From Paenibacillus pinisoli (GTDB lineage: Bacteria > Bacillota > Bacilli > Paenibacillales > Paenibacillaceae), in NCBI RefSeq assembly GCF_003605435.1, contig NZ_QXQB01000004.1, forward strand, positions 1-64,000: a stretch of 64,000 nucleotides of DNA, in the 5' to 3' direction. The notes under the pieces were generated by a model, which searched no databases, was not told where the DNA came from, and saw only the letters and a list, made by a program, of their open reading frames with translations. The position numbers were made by a program, and so were the translations under genes. Positions 9,072-21,119 of the stretch are shown here, piece after piece. How positions within the stretch are numbered: the stretch's first letter is position 1; each line of letters starts with the position of its first letter.

Positions 9072-9452
9072 ATGTTTCCAAAATATTTTGTAATCGGCGC
9101 TGTGAATGCGGCGCTGGCCATTGCGCTTGGCGCCTTTGGCGCTCATGGATTGGAAGGCAAAGTAACCGATCATTATCTGGATGTATTCGAGACAGGCGTG
9201 AGGTATCATATGTACAGCGCGCTGGGGCTGATGCTGATTTCATTGCTGGACAAGGTGCTGGGCGGCAGCCGCAAGGTGATGATCGGGGGCAGGCTGATAT
9301 TCGCAGGCACGATTATTTTTAGCGGAAGCCTCTATATTTTGACGTTGACAGGCTTCTCCAAGCTGGGCATGATTACGCCTATTGGAGGAGTCGCGATGAT
9401 TGCGGGATGGGTCTTTGTAATCCTGGGTGCGGCAAAACAAGCGTCAAAGTGA
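9072..9452 (+). CDS. DUF423 membrane protein (YwdK-like)
   Basis: A 126-residue protein with four predicted transmembrane segments. The GAFGAHGLEGK motif near the N-terminus, the GVRYHMYSALGL motif and the later GGVAMIAGW are typical of DUF423 (B. subtilis YwdK, E. coli YgdD). Function is unknown. The start has GAGAGG at a usable distance. No operon partner follows. Confidence 0.88.
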   Translation: MFPKYFVIGAVNAALAIALGAFGAHGLEGKVTDHYLDVFETGVRYHMYSALGLMLISLLDKVLGGSRKVMIGGRLIFAGTIIFSGSLYILTLTGFSKLGMITPIGGVAMIAGWVFVILGAAKQASK

Positions 9453-9479
9453 GGAATCTTGTCACATAATCGAGCGATT

Positions 9480-9486
9480 TTCGACA
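9480..9486 (-). promoter_or_regulatory. Spo0A-box-like site
   Basis: TTCGACA, the complement of the Spo0A core TGTCGAA, lies about 130 bases before the GGDEF-EAL gene. A single 7-base match is weak alone; a similar site precedes the HD-GYP gene at 26911. Confidence 0.35.
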
Positions 9487-9540
9487 GAAACCGATCATTT
9501 TTAGCCGCTTTTTTATAGATCGTTAGCAAATATTTCTATG

Positions 9541-9565
9541 CCAATTCGTCCAATTCGTTTATAAT
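9541..9565 (+). promoter_or_regulatory. tandem 9-mer directly before a TATAAT
   Basis: Two copies of CCAATTCGT (9541-9549 and 9550-9558) abut TATAAT at 9560-9565. No TTGACA-like element stands at the proper distance, so the repeats may bind an activator. This is the likely promoter of the GGDEF-EAL gene. Confidence 0.4.
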
Positions 9566-9611
9566 GTACCTAGCTATCACTTGACCGACTTAAGAGGAAG
9601 GAAGTTTGTGT

Positions 9612-11510
9612 GTGGCGAAACGAATCGAAGATTGGGCTGGGATGAAGAAGCAGCCGCGCACGCTGCTGATGCTGAACGATTCATGGGCGATCAGCGCCGT
9701 CATAGGGGCTATTGCCGCAATATGGATCATCGTATCTTTTACGGTTATATCCAGTGCGATGTACAGATGGGCCTCGCTAGCCGTAGCGGCCTCGCTGCTG
9801 GCTACAGCAGCTATCGTATTCATCAAGCGCAATTCGATGGGCAACTTCCATAAATACCATACCGCCATTGTAGAGACGCTGCTTCGTTCCGAAGCGGTCC
9901 CTCTTGCTGTGCTGAACCGCTCAGGGGAGCTGGTGGAGATGAATGAAGCATCCAGCCGCATCCTGGGCTATCAGCGTTCGGAGATGATCGGGGAGCTTAT
10001 TATCCGAATGGTTGATCCTGCCAGCCGAATACAGCTGCAAGAATCGATTGAATTGGCGCTGAACGGGGAGACGACTCAGAACAATATTCAAATTACGCAT
10101 CGTTCGGGTTTTCCGCTCGAGCTTCAGGTGGTCTATGCGCCAATGATTCAGGAGGGCGAAGTGATCGGAACGGTGCTGATCAGCCAGGATTTGAGCGACC
10201 GGAAGCGCAATGTGGAGCGAATTCGATACATGGCCTATTATGACGATATGACGGGCCTTCCCAATCGTACGCTCTTCCAGATGAAGCTGACGGAAAGCTT
10301 GACCCGGGCCAAGGAAGATGAGAAGATCGTCGGAATCTGCTATCTAGACCTGGATCGATTCAAACTCGTGAACGCATCCTTCGGACGGGAGTTCGGAGAC
10401 ATGCTCCTGATGCAGGTTGCGGAGAGGCTGAACCGAGGCCTGTCGGAGCAAGACTTCGTTGCGAGGATGGAAGGCGATGAGTTCGCGCTGCTGATTACGT
10501 CTATCCAGACCGAAGTAGAGCTGCTGGAGTATTCGAAGCGTGTATTGAAATCAATTGAAGAGCCTTATGAGCTTAAAGGCTTCCCCTTACATATTACAGC
10601 CAGCATCGGACTGGTAACGAGCCTCAATAATCAAGATGACGGGTACACGCTGTTCAAGAAGGCGGATATGGCGCTCGTCAAAGCGAAGGAGAGCGGCAAA
10701 AACGACTGTTTGCTGTATTCCGACAGCTGGAGCAATTCCTCCTTCGAACGCCTCAAGCTGCAGCATGAGATGTACCGGGCTATCCAGCGAAGCGAGTTCA
10801 TTCTCCATTATCAGCCGCAATATGATCTGGACAGCGGACGCATGGTTGGCGTCGAGGCGCTGGTTCGCTGGAAGCATCCGGTTCGCGGCTTGCTTTCGCC
10901 GGGAACCTTCATTCCGTTGGCGGAAGAGAGCGGCATGATCGTTCAGATTGGCGACTGGGTGCTGGAGGAAGCATGCCGCCAGAACAAAGCATGGCAGGAT
11001 GCGGGATTGCAGCCGATGCCGGTATCGGTCAATCTGTCCATCCGTCAATTTCTGCAGCATGATCTGGCAAGCCGCATTGCAGAGGTGCTGGAGAAGACAG
11101 GGCTTGAGCCCAAATATTTGGACCTGGAAATTACGGAGTCGATGACAATTGATGTCGGATTGGTATCACGCTGCCTGCTCGCGATTACGGACCTGGGCGT
11201 CGGCATTAGCGTAGACGACTTCGGGACAGGCTACAGCTCGTTCCACTATCTGAAGAATTTCCCGATTGACCGTCTGAAGATTGACCGGTCCTTCGTAAGG
11301 GATATTCAGCAGGACCCTAGCGATGCGGAGATTGTGGCTGCTATCATTGCAATGGCGCATAACTTGAATATTCAAGTGATTGCTGAGGGCGTGGAGACAG
11401 AGGAACAAATGGAGTTTCTGAAGCGGCATCAATGCGATGAGATGCAGGGATTCTATTGGAGCCCGCCAGTCTCCAGCGACAACATTGAAGAAATGCTCAA
11501 AGCAGGTTGA
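9612..11510 (+). CDS. membrane PAS-GGDEF-EAL protein (cyclic-di-GMP turnover)
   Basis: The 632-residue product has two N-terminal transmembrane segments, a PAS domain (about 85-200), a GGDEF domain and an EAL domain. The GGDEF signature reads EGDEF (287-291), with the first Gly lost, and the upstream inhibitory-site Arg is Ser, so cyclase activity is doubtful. The EAL domain keeps its catalytic set: E415-A-L, NLS, EITES, DDFGTG, KIDRSF and AEGVET. It is therefore probably a phosphodiesterase that degrades c-di-GMP, with PAS and perhaps GTP binding as inputs. The GTG at 9612 is preferred by spacing to AAGGAAG; a TTG at 9606 is possible. A Spo0A-like box lies upstream. Confidence 0.9.
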   Translation: MAKRIEDWAGMKKQPRTLLMLNDSWAISAVIGAIAAIWIIVSFTVISSAMYRWASLAVAASLLATAAIVFIKRNSMGNFHKYHTAIVETLLRSEAVPLAVLNRSGELVEMNEASSRILGYQRSEMIGELIIRMVDPASRIQLQESIELALNGETTQNNIQITHRSGFPLELQVVYAPMIQEGEVIGTVLISQDLSDRKRNVERIRYMAYYDDMTGLPNRTLFQMKLTESLTRAKEDEKIVGICYLDLDRFKLVNASFGREFGDMLLMQVAERLNRGLSEQDFVARMEGDEFALLITSIQTEVELLEYSKRVLKSIEEPYELKGFPLHITASIGLVTSLNNQDDGYTLFKKADMALVKAKESGKNDCLLYSDSWSNSSFERLKLQHEMYRAIQRSEFILHYQPQYDLDSGRMVGVEALVRWKHPVRGLLSPGTFIPLAEESGMIVQIGDWVLEEACRQNKAWQDAGLQPMPVSVNLSIRQFLQHDLASRIAEVLEKTGLEPKYLDLEITESMTIDVGLVSRCLLAITDLGVGISVDDFGTGYSSFHYLKNFPIDRLKIDRSFVRDIQQDPSDAEIVAAIIAMAHNLNIQVIAEGVETEEQMEFLKRHQCDEMQGFYWSPPVSSDNIEEMLKAG

Positions 11511-11520
11511 TCATAATGAA

Positions 11521-11573
11521 ATAAGCCCGCTGTCAAGAGAGGATGCAACGGCCTCTCTCGGCAGCGGGCTTAT
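11521..11573. terminator. terminator between convergent genes
   Basis: ATAAGCCCGCTG pairs with CAGCGGGCTTAT around an inner AGAGAGG/CCTCTCT stem. It serves the GGDEF-EAL gene and the convergent hypothetical gene. Confidence 0.85.
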
Positions 11574-11579
11574 GTGTTG

Positions 11580-12059
11580 TTATCCAGCTATAAAATCTTC
11601 AATCTCATTCATTCTGAACGTATAAACCTGCTTCTCGTCGACATGATAGACCGTGATAAGGTTTTCCTGTTCATCCATATTAATGACGCGGCAAGGAATG
11701 TTCAGCTTGATTCCGAGTCCTCTATTCACAATGAGCCGGATTAAGGTATTCGATTTCATAAATGCCCGTATCGGTCCGAAGCCGTCTGATTGAGGTGGCG
11801 GAGCAACGGTTGTTTTTGCTGTTTCTTTCGTCTGTTCAGCAGCAATGGGAACAGGGGCGGATGATGAAGCTTCCGCAATTTTTTGTTCGATCAGATCTCC
11901 GAGTTGAATGCCGGAGTTGATGCGGTAATCAGCCCATCCGGCTTGGTTCAATCCTTGTAACAGCTTCTCCAGTGCGTTGGCGTGGTGGCCGTCCTCCACC
12001 ATAATGTCTACATTGAAGATGAAGGTGTGTTGTTGCTTGTCCAATTGCTTTTTTGTCAT
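11580..12059 (-). CDS. conserved hypothetical protein
   Basis: A 159-residue soluble protein I do not recognise. The N-terminal 65 residues form an alpha/beta unit (FIFNVDIMVEDGHHANALEKLL). An Ala/Pro/Thr-rich linker covers about residues 66-90. The C-terminal 65 residues look like a small beta domain (IPCRVINMDEQENLITVYHV). The start is well supported by GGAGG seven bases before the ATG. No operon partner. Confidence 0.75.
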   Translation of the reverse strand: MTKKQLDKQQHTFIFNVDIMVEDGHHANALEKLLQGLNQAGWADYRINSGIQLGDLIEQKIAEASSSAPVPIAAEQTKETAKTTVAPPPQSDGFGPIRAFMKSNTLIRLIVNRGLGIKLNIPCRVINMDEQENLITVYHVDEKQVYTFRMNEIEDFIAG

Positions 12060-12225
12060 ATGCTTGCCTCCGCACTTGTGATGATAGTCTAACTATACCA
12101 CTATTTTGGGTGGTGACAAAAGACCTATATCTGGCGTTTGACCACACTGGGTAAGATTCCCTGCATATACTGGTTGTGCGGCATCAGCGCCGCTTCAATC
12201 GGCGGGCAAAGGAGGTGGGTGCCAG

Positions 12226-12531
12226 TTGATCAGAATGGTTCCATTCGTGCTCGAAAACGGGGAGACCGTTCTTGGAGTGGAGGTGAAGCTGCCGAAAACT
12301 ACTCTCCTCTCCCTATCGACAGACCGTGGATATATTATGTGCGGAGCACTGGACGTGTCGCTGCTGAACGACAAGCTTCGTGACCGCGAGATTATAGCAG
12401 GCCGCGCCGTAGGCGTGCGCACGCTGGAGGAGCTGATCGAAGCGCCGCTGGAATCGGTTACGCATAAAGCGGAATCGCTCGGTATCATGGCGGGCATGAA
12501 GGGGGCGGACGCTCTTCGACTCATGCTATAG
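12226..12531 (+). CDS. yunC: YunC-like DUF1805 protein
   Basis: The 101-residue product closely follows B. subtilis YunC as I remember it, including VKLPKTTLL, GYIMCGALDV, IAGRAVGVRT and GMKGADAL. The family's function is unknown. The start is a TTG ten bases after AAAGGAGG; no in-frame ATG or GTG upstream is usable. In B. subtilis yunC neighbours yunD; here a yunD-like gene lies 13 kb away at 25319. Confidence 0.9.
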   Translation: MIRMVPFVLENGETVLGVEVKLPKTTLLSLSTDRGYIMCGALDVSLLNDKLRDREIIAGRAVGVRTLEELIEAPLESVTHKAESLGIMAGMKGADALRLML

Positions 12532-12547
12532 GCTGGAGAATGAATAA

Positions 12548-12574
12548 AGCCCCAAGCTGCGGCAGCTTGGGGCT
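12548..12574. terminator. terminator between convergent yunC and mtnA
   Basis: An 11-base perfect stem AGCCCCAAGCT / AGCTTGGGGCT with a five-base loop, usable from both sides. Confidence 0.88.
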
Positions 12575-12581
12575 CATGTCA

Positions 12582-13637
12582 TTAATCTTGGAACAGCTTG
12601 CGCAAATTCTCTTCGAAAGGCGCGGTAACGATGCCCTTCTCCGTAATAATTGCCGTTACATATTCATGCGGCGTAACATCGAACGCAGGATTGAATACCT
12701 TCACGCCTTGCGGAGCGGTTCGCTTGCCGAAACCTTCCGTAATCTCTTCCGCATTGCGCTCCTCAATTGGAATCTCAGCGCCTGTAGGCGTGGAGAGATC
12801 AAACGTGGAGAGCGGGCAAGCGACGTAGAACGGAATACCGTGCGCCTTGGCAAGAACAGCTACGCTGTAAGTGCCGATCTTGTTCGCAACGTCGCCGTTA
12901 GCCGCGACGCGGTCGGTGCCGACGATAACAGCGTCGACCCAACCCTTGGACATGACCATGCCAGCCATGTTGTCGCAGATGAGTGTAACATCTACGCCTG
13001 CTTGCTGCAGCTCGAATGCGGTCAGGCGAGCGCCTTGCAGCACCGGACGAGTCTCATCGGCGAATACGCGAATATTCATGCCTTGCTCCTTGGCCAGATA
13101 GAAAGGAGCAAGAGCTGTGCCGTACTTCGCAGTAGCCAAGCCGCCTGCGTTGCAATGCGTCAAGACGCCCATGTCATCCTTGAACAATCCAAGCGCATGC
13201 TCGCCGATCAGGCGGTTCGTTGCTTCGTCTTCGCTCTGAATGGCGATCGCTTCGTTCGTCAATGCTTCCTTGAGTCCGTCAACGGACAGGCCTTCGCCAG
13301 CAAAACGGTCAGCCGCAGCCTTCATCCGGTCCAGCGCCCAGAACAAGTTGACAGCTGTCGGTCTCGAAGTAGCCAAGTATTCTGCATGTTTCTTAACGTC
13401 AGCCAGCCATTCGCCCGCCGCTAACGCATCGCGGCTGCCGAGGACGACGCCGTAAGCTGCAGCGATGCCGATAGCAGGAGCGCCGCGAACCTTCAGATGT
13501 CTGATCGCTTCCCAGACATCCTCGGATGTCGTAAGCGGCAAATATACGATTTCCTCCGGCAGCAGCCGTTGGTCGAGCAAGTCAAGCTTGTCGCCTCTCC
13601 AGATGACGGATTGCAAGCCTGCGTAATTTTGAGTCAT
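12582..13637 (-). CDS. mtnA: methylthioribose-1-phosphate isomerase MtnA
   Basis: The 351-residue enzyme converts 5-methylthioribose-1-phosphate to methylthioribulose-1-phosphate in methionine salvage. Family motifs seen are [17 protein letters not shown] (catalytic Cys), [18 protein letters not shown] and [19 protein letters not shown] (catalytic Asp). The start at 13637 follows AGGGAGG. It lies 39 bases after mtnK and forms a two-gene operon with it. Confidence 0.95.
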   Translation of the reverse strand: MTQNYAGLQSVIWRGDKLDLLDQRLLPEEIVYLPLTTSEDVWEAIRHLKVRGAPAIGIAAAYGVVLGSRDALAAGEWLADVKKHAEYLATSRPTAVNLFWALDRMKAAADRFAGEGLSVDGLKEALTNEAIAIQSEDEATNRLIGEHALGLFKDDMGVLTHCNAGGLATAKYGTALAPFYLAKEQGMNIRVFADETRPVLQGARLTAFELQQAGVDVTLICDNMAGMVMSKGWVDAVIVGTDRVAANGDVANKIGTYSVAVLAKAHGIPFYVACPLSTFDLSTPTGAEIPIEERNAEEITEGFGKRTAPQGVKVFNPAFDVTPHEYVTAIITEKGIVTAPFEENLRKLFQD

Positions 13638-13676
13638 GATGTTGTATCCTCCCTGCGTAAATTGCAAAGCCCGCGG

Positions 13677-14927
13677 TTATCTTTGCAGTGCTGTTTCTGT
13701 AATATCAATCAGTTCTTGTATCGATTGCGCGCTGCGATTGCGGCGGATCAGCTCGGTGCCGATCGCCAGCGCTGCCCTTTGAGCCTGCTCGCGAATTTCA
13801 TCGTTTGGAATCTTGTCAATGTCCGCGACATGCGCCAGCCCGACAATGCGCCGCACGATCTTGCAGCCTGCAAAGCCGATGGAATCCTGCAGCAATCTCT
13901 GCATGTAGTAATCCTGATATCCCGGAGTGGAATTAGCCAGGCGGTCTATGCCATTCTCATTCCAGAGCGCGCGGAACTTCCGGTCGAATTGAGTCCAAAT
14001 ATCCTCGATCGATTCAAGAAGGTATCCGCGGAAGTCCTTGCGGGCTTCGTCATCGCTCATCCAGAATTGCTGGCCTGCGTAATTGAGAATCAGATTCGCA
14101 AACAGGGCGCCTACATCAAAGCCCATCGGTCCGAAATATGCGAATTCAGGATCGATGACCTTGGTGGAAGCCGGTGTGGCAAAGATGCTTCCCGTATGCA
14201 GATCGCCGTGAAGCAGCGCCTGCGCGTTCGTCAGGAACTTGTCGCGAAGAATCGCAACTTCCAGGTGAAGCGCGCTGTCATTGCGGAGAGCTTCTGCGGC
14301 ATCTTCAATTGCAGGCGGGATGTTGTTGTTGGCCGAAACCGTATAAGGATCGTCGAAAATCAGATCCTCTGTAATTTTGCAAAGCTCGGGATTGATGAAG
14401 TCCTTCACTCTAAGCTTCTTGTCCTGCTGGTTCATGCCGAGATCGGATGTATAGAATAAGGTGTTGGCCATGAACGTCGAGATATGATCTGCGAACAGCG
14501 GGTATTTGGTGCCGTTGATCAGCCCTTGTCTCATAATTATATGATCGCTTAGATCCTCCATGACGGTAAGAGACAACACCGGATCGTACTTATACACGAC
14601 CGGAACCAGTCCAGGAGCCAGCTGTCCTTCCAGCATGAGCTTCTCGCTCTCGATCCGTGCGCGGTCAAGCGTCAGAGGCCAGGACTCGCCTACAACCTTG
14701 GCGTATGGCAGCGCCTGCTTCATAATCAGGCTCTTGCCGCTCGCGCTATCCGTTATATGAAAGACGAGGTTCAGGTTGCCGTCTCCAATTTCCCGGCAAG
14801 CCAAATGAGCGCCGGCAGGGAAAAAATCTTCGATGCCGCGCGCGATTTCGATTGCTTCTTGTTCATTTAAGGCATGATACGTGGTCAGCTCGTCCACCTC
14901 CGATTTCTCTATTCGTTCCATTACCAT
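13677..14927 (-). CDS. mtnK: methylthioribose kinase MtnK
   Basis: MtnK phosphorylates 5-methylthioribose, the first dedicated salvage step. Visible motifs are CREIGDGNLNLVFHI, KVVGESWPLT, the catalytic HGDLHTGSIF and VIDPEFAYFGPMGFDVG. Coordinates use the outermost plausible ATG (416 residues). That ATG has only a weak AGG upstream and would sit at or before the transcription start of the promoter proposed at 14935-14963. A good GGAGG lies further in, eight bases before a CTG at 14888; starting there gives 403 residues, closer to B. subtilis MtnK (about 397). I find no S-box riboswitch upstream, although Bacillus mtnKA has one. Confidence 0.92.
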   Translation of the reverse strand: MVMERIEKSEVDELTTYHALNEQEAIEIARGIEDFFPAGAHLACREIGDGNLNLVFHITDSASGKSLIMKQALPYAKVVGESWPLTLDRARIESEKLMLEGQLAPGLVPVVYKYDPVLSLTVMEDLSDHIIMRQGLINGTKYPLFADHISTFMANTLFYTSDLGMNQQDKKLRVKDFINPELCKITEDLIFDDPYTVSANNNIPPAIEDAAEALRNDSALHLEVAILRDKFLTNAQALLHGDLHTGSIFATPASTKVIDPEFAYFGPMGFDVGALFANLILNYAGQQFWMSDDEARKDFRGYLLESIEDIWTQFDRKFRALWNENGIDRLANSTPGYQDYYMQRLLQDSIGFAGCKIVRRIVGLAHVADIDKIPNDEIREQAQRAALAIGTELIRRNRSAQSIQELIDITETALQR

Positions 14928-14934
14928 GCCTAAT

Positions 14935-14963
14935 AGTATAATGGATATTATTTCGCCATGGAA
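14935..14963 (-). promoter_or_regulatory. candidate promoter of mtnKA
   Basis: On the minus strand TTCCAT and TATACT are 17 bases apart. The -10 is good, the -35 poor. Confidence 0.35.
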
Positions 14964-15067
14964 TACCTTTGGACGCCAATGATTGACTTCACGGGCTGTT
15001 TTTTTCAAAATAGAGATAGGGAAGGCGGACATCAGGAAAGAACCGCCACATGGATGGGGGAGCTGGG

Positions 15068-15652
15068 ATGACAGAAGTTATGACACGAGAAGCCGTTGCG
15101 CTGAAGGAATGGGCTGTTTCCGTGAAGGCGCTTCATGACGGGGAGCAAATCATTGTCATGCGCAAGGGAGGCATTATTGAAGAAACGCGGGATTTTCAAT
15201 TGCTGAGCCAAAGCTTCTACTTAATGCCTGCATACGAGCATCAACGCAAGGAGCTGCTCAAGGAAGCGTATCGGGACGGAATGGACGAGACGCTGAAGGA
15301 ATGGTCTCCTGAGGCTGAGACGATCAAGCTGTCCGCATATGCTGTTGTGGAGCGGGACATCGAGATTACCGATCAGGAGACGCTGGACAAGCTGCGGGAT
15401 ATGCATATCTGGACGGATACATTCGCAGAGGAACGCCTCAAGTGGAAGAAGAAAAATCCGCTGCATGTGCTGCTGCTTCGCGTGTACAAGCTGGAAGAGC
15501 CGGTCCATGCGCCGATGAAGCCTGCTTATTCCGGATGTAAATCTTGGGTAAGAATAGAGGATGAAATCGCCGAGCCTTCGATGAAGCCTGTTCTAACGCA
15601 AGCGCAGTTCGACAAGGAAGCCGGTCGAATCCTGTCCGCGCTCGGAATATAA
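15068..15652 (+). CDS. DUF1802 family protein
   Basis: A 194-residue soluble protein with the DUF1802 pattern: an N-terminal VALKEWAVSVKAL followed by G-x-Q-x-I-x-RKGGI, then the central PLHVLLLRVYKL and CKSWVRIE. The function is unknown. The ATG at 15068 sits six bases after GGGGGAG and is preferred over the ATG at 15050, which lacks a ribosome site. Confidence 0.82.
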   Translation: MTEVMTREAVALKEWAVSVKALHDGEQIIVMRKGGIIEETRDFQLLSQSFYLMPAYEHQRKELLKEAYRDGMDETLKEWSPEAETIKLSAYAVVERDIEITDQETLDKLRDMHIWTDTFAEERLKWKKKNPLHVLLLRVYKLEEPVHAPMKPAYSGCKSWVRIEDEIAEPSMKPVLTQAQFDKEAGRILSALGI

Positions 15653-15723
15653 GAACGAATTTCCAGGGCAGAGGCGGGCGGCATGTCAACTCGTACGTTG
15701 CTTTATAACAAAAACTATATTAA

Positions 15724-15752
15724 AATGATTATTGAGAATCATTGAGAATCAC
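15724..15752. promoter_or_regulatory. Fur-like operator before sufC
   Basis: AATGATT and AATCATT form a perfect inverted repeat six bases apart, followed by a second direct copy of ATTGAGAATC. The AT-rich NATWAT-like units resemble a Fur box, and the site lies 42 bases before sufC, which fits iron control of Fe-S assembly. Binding is inference. Confidence 0.45.
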
Positions 15753-15793
15753 CTAATCTACGATTAAACCAACCTTGGAGGGATCAGTATAAT

Positions 15794-16573
15794 ATGGCAA
15801 CACAATTTGTCATCGACGGCCTTAAAGCCGAGATCGAAGGGAAAGAGATTCTGAAAGGCATTAACCTTGAGATTAAAGGCGGAGAAATCCATGCCATCAT
15901 GGGTCCGAACGGTACGGGTAAGAGTACGCTGGCTTCGGCGCTGATGGGCCATCCGAAGTATGAAGTGACAGCTGGCAGCGCATCGCTAGACGGCGAAGAC
16001 CTGCTTGAGATGGAAGTAGACGAGAGAGCGCGCGCAGGCCTGTTCCTGGCTATGCAATATCCGAGCGAGATTCCTGGCGTTACGAACTCCGACTTCCTGC
16101 GCAGCGCAATCAATGCCCGCCGCGAGGAAGGCAATGAAATCTCCCTGATCAAATTCATCCGCCAAATGGAAGGCAAGATGAAAGAATTGGAGATGAATCC
16201 GGAGTTTGCACACCGTTACTTGAACGAAGGGTTCTCCGGCGGCGAGAAGAAACGTAACGAAATTCTTCAAATGATGCTGCTTGATCCGAAAATCGTCGTG
16301 CTTGACGAGATCGACTCCGGTCTTGACATCGATGCTCTTCGCATCGTAGCGAACGGCGTGAACGCTATGCGTTCTGAAGACCGCGGCTTCCTGATCATCA
16401 CTCACTATCAGCGTCTGCTTAACTATATTACTCCTGACTTCGTTCACGTTATGATGCAAGGCCGCATCGTGAAATCCGGCGGACCTGAGCTTGCTCAGCG
16501 CCTGGAGAACGAGGGCTATGACTGGGTGAAGGAAGAACTGGGCATTACTGACGAAACTGTAGGCCAGGCTTAA
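15794..16573 (+). CDS. sufC: Fe-S assembly ATPase SufC
   Basis: The 259-residue ABC-type ATPase of the SufBCD scaffold. Walker [10 protein letters not shown] is near residue 37, the signature is FSGGEKKR, Walker B is [12 protein letters not shown], and the switch His lies in ITHYQRLL. It heads the sufCDSUB operon. The ribosome site is GGAGG. Confidence 0.97.
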   Translation: MATQFVIDGLKAEIEGKEILKGINLEIKGGEIHAIMGPNGTGKSTLASALMGHPKYEVTAGSASLDGEDLLEMEVDERARAGLFLAMQYPSEIPGVTNSDFLRSAINARREEGNEISLIKFIRQMEGKMKELEMNPEFAHRYLNEGFSGGEKKRNEILQMMLLDPKIVVLDEIDSGLDIDALRIVANGVNAMRSEDRGFLIITHYQRLLNYITPDFVHVMMQGRIVKSGGPELAQRLENEGYDWVKEELGITDETVGQA

Positions 16574-16596
16574 TCGGAGAAGGGGGATTTGACGAT

Positions 16597-19542
<2,946 letters not shown>

Positions 19543-19547
19543 GATGA

Positions 19548-20945
19548 ATGGCTAAATCGATGCCGGAAATGGAAGAGTATAAATACGGTTTTCGCGACGA
19601 GCACAAGGCGATTTTCCAATCGGGTAAAGGTCTGACTCCGGAAATCGTCCGTACGATCTCCGAGATGAAGAACGAGCCGGAATGGATGCTTGAATTCCGC
19701 TTGAAGTCGCTTGAGCAATTCAACAAAATGCCTATGCCGCGCTGGGGCGGAGATCTGGACGATCTGGACTTCGACGATATCCAGTACTATGTTAAGCCGT
19801 CCGAGAAGCAAGGCAAGACTTGGGAAGAGGTTCCGCAAGAAATTAAGGAAACGTTCGACAAGCTGGGCATTCCTGAAGCGGAGCAGAAGTTCCTGGCGGG
19901 CGTATCGGCTCAATACGAGTCCGAGGTTGTCTACCACAGCATGCAAGAAGATCTGGAGAAGCAAGGCGTTATCTTCACAGATACTGATACTGCGCTTCGT
20001 GAGTATCCTGAGCTGATGAAAGAATATTTCGGCACAATTATCCCTCCGACGGACAACAAGTTTGCTGCGCTGAACAGCGCGGTATGGTCGGGCGGCAGCT
20101 TCATCTATGTACCGAAAGGCGTACAATGCGAGATCCCGCTGCAAGCGTACTTCCGCATCAACTCCGAGAACATGGGCCAATTCGAGCGCACGCTGATCAT
20201 CGCGGACGAAGGCAGCTCCGTTCACTACGTTGAGGGCTGTACAGCTCCGATCTACAGCACGAACTCGCTGCATAGCGCGGTCGTAGAGATTCTTTGCAAA
20301 AAGGATTCCCGCGTTCGCTATACGACGATTCAGAACTGGGCGCCAAACATCTACAACCTCGTTACAAAACGTGCCGTTGCGGATGAGAATGCGCAGATGG
20401 AATGGATCGACGGCAACATCGGTTCCAAGCTGACGATGAAATACCCGGCTGTTGTACTTCGCGGCCGTGGCGCAAAAGGCATGGTTCTGTCCATTGCGGT
20501 TGCAGGCAAAGGCCAGCATCAGGACGCAGGCGCGAAAATGACGCATCTGGCCCCTGACACAAGCTCTACGATCGTATCCAAGTCGATCAGCAAGCATGGC
20601 GGCAAAGTAACGTACCGCGGCCTTGCATCGTTCGGACGCAACTCGGATGGCGCGAAAGCGAACATCAAGTGCGACACGCTTATCCTGGATAACGAGTCCA
20701 CGTCGGATACCATTCCGTACAATGAAATCTTGAACGACAACATTACGCTGGAGCATGAAGCTACCGTATCCAAGGTATCTGAGGACCAGCTGTTCTACCT
20801 GATGAGCCGCGGCTTGTCGGAGGACGAAGCGACTCAAATGATCGTAATGGGCTTCATTGAGCCATTCACCAAAGAATTGCCAATGGAATACGCCGTAGAG
20901 ATGAATCGTCTCATCAAGTTCGAGATGGAAGGCTCCATCGGCTAA
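19548..20945 (+). CDS. sufB: Fe-S assembly protein SufB
   Basis: The 465-residue scaffold protein on which clusters are built with SufC and SufD. Typical regions include [28 protein letters not shown] and the C-terminal [19 protein letters not shown]. It is the last gene of the operon and is followed by a strong terminator. Confidence 0.97.
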   Translation: MAKSMPEMEEYKYGFRDEHKAIFQSGKGLTPEIVRTISEMKNEPEWMLEFRLKSLEQFNKMPMPRWGGDLDDLDFDDIQYYVKPSEKQGKTWEEVPQEIKETFDKLGIPEAEQKFLAGVSAQYESEVVYHSMQEDLEKQGVIFTDTDTALREYPELMKEYFGTIIPPTDNKFAALNSAVWSGGSFIYVPKGVQCEIPLQAYFRINSENMGQFERTLIIADEGSSVHYVEGCTAPIYSTNSLHSAVVEILCKKDSRVRYTTIQNWAPNIYNLVTKRAVADENAQMEWIDGNIGSKLTMKYPAVVLRGRGAKGMVLSIAVAGKGQHQDAGAKMTHLAPDTSSTIVSKSISKHGGKVTYRGLASFGRNSDGAKANIKCDTLILDNESTSDTIPYNEILNDNITLEHEATVSKVSEDQLFYLMSRGLSEDEATQMIVMGFIEPFTKELPMEYAVEMNRLIKFEMEGSIG

Positions 20946-20956
20946 TCGATATATTG

Positions 20957-20988
20957 AAAAACGTGCCTGGCTGCCCAGGCACGTTTTT
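20957..20988 (+). terminator. terminator of the suf operon
   Basis: A 14-base perfect stem AAAAACGTGCCTGG / CCAGGCACGTTTTT with a short loop and T run. Confidence 0.93.
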
Positions 20989-21068
20989 ATTATGTCGGCA
21001 CAGCTTATTGATCTGCGCTGTCTGGATCTTGCTATACCATACATAGCCGATTTGGGTATAAAATTGGA

Positions 21069-21105
21069 GATAGCCCTGCTCCCTAGAATGGGCGGCAGGG
21101 CTATC
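21069..21105 (-). terminator. terminator of the HD-GYP gene
   Basis: An 11-base stem GATAGCCCTGC / GCAGGGCTATC with a 15-base loop just past the stop of the minus-strand HD-GYP gene. The T run is poor. Confidence 0.65.
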
Positions 21106-21119
21106 GTGTATGTAATGAA

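Noticed and set aside
14941..15067. S-box (SAM) riboswitch before mtnK
   Set aside because: Searched for because Bacillus mtnKA has one; none of the conserved S-box segments is present.
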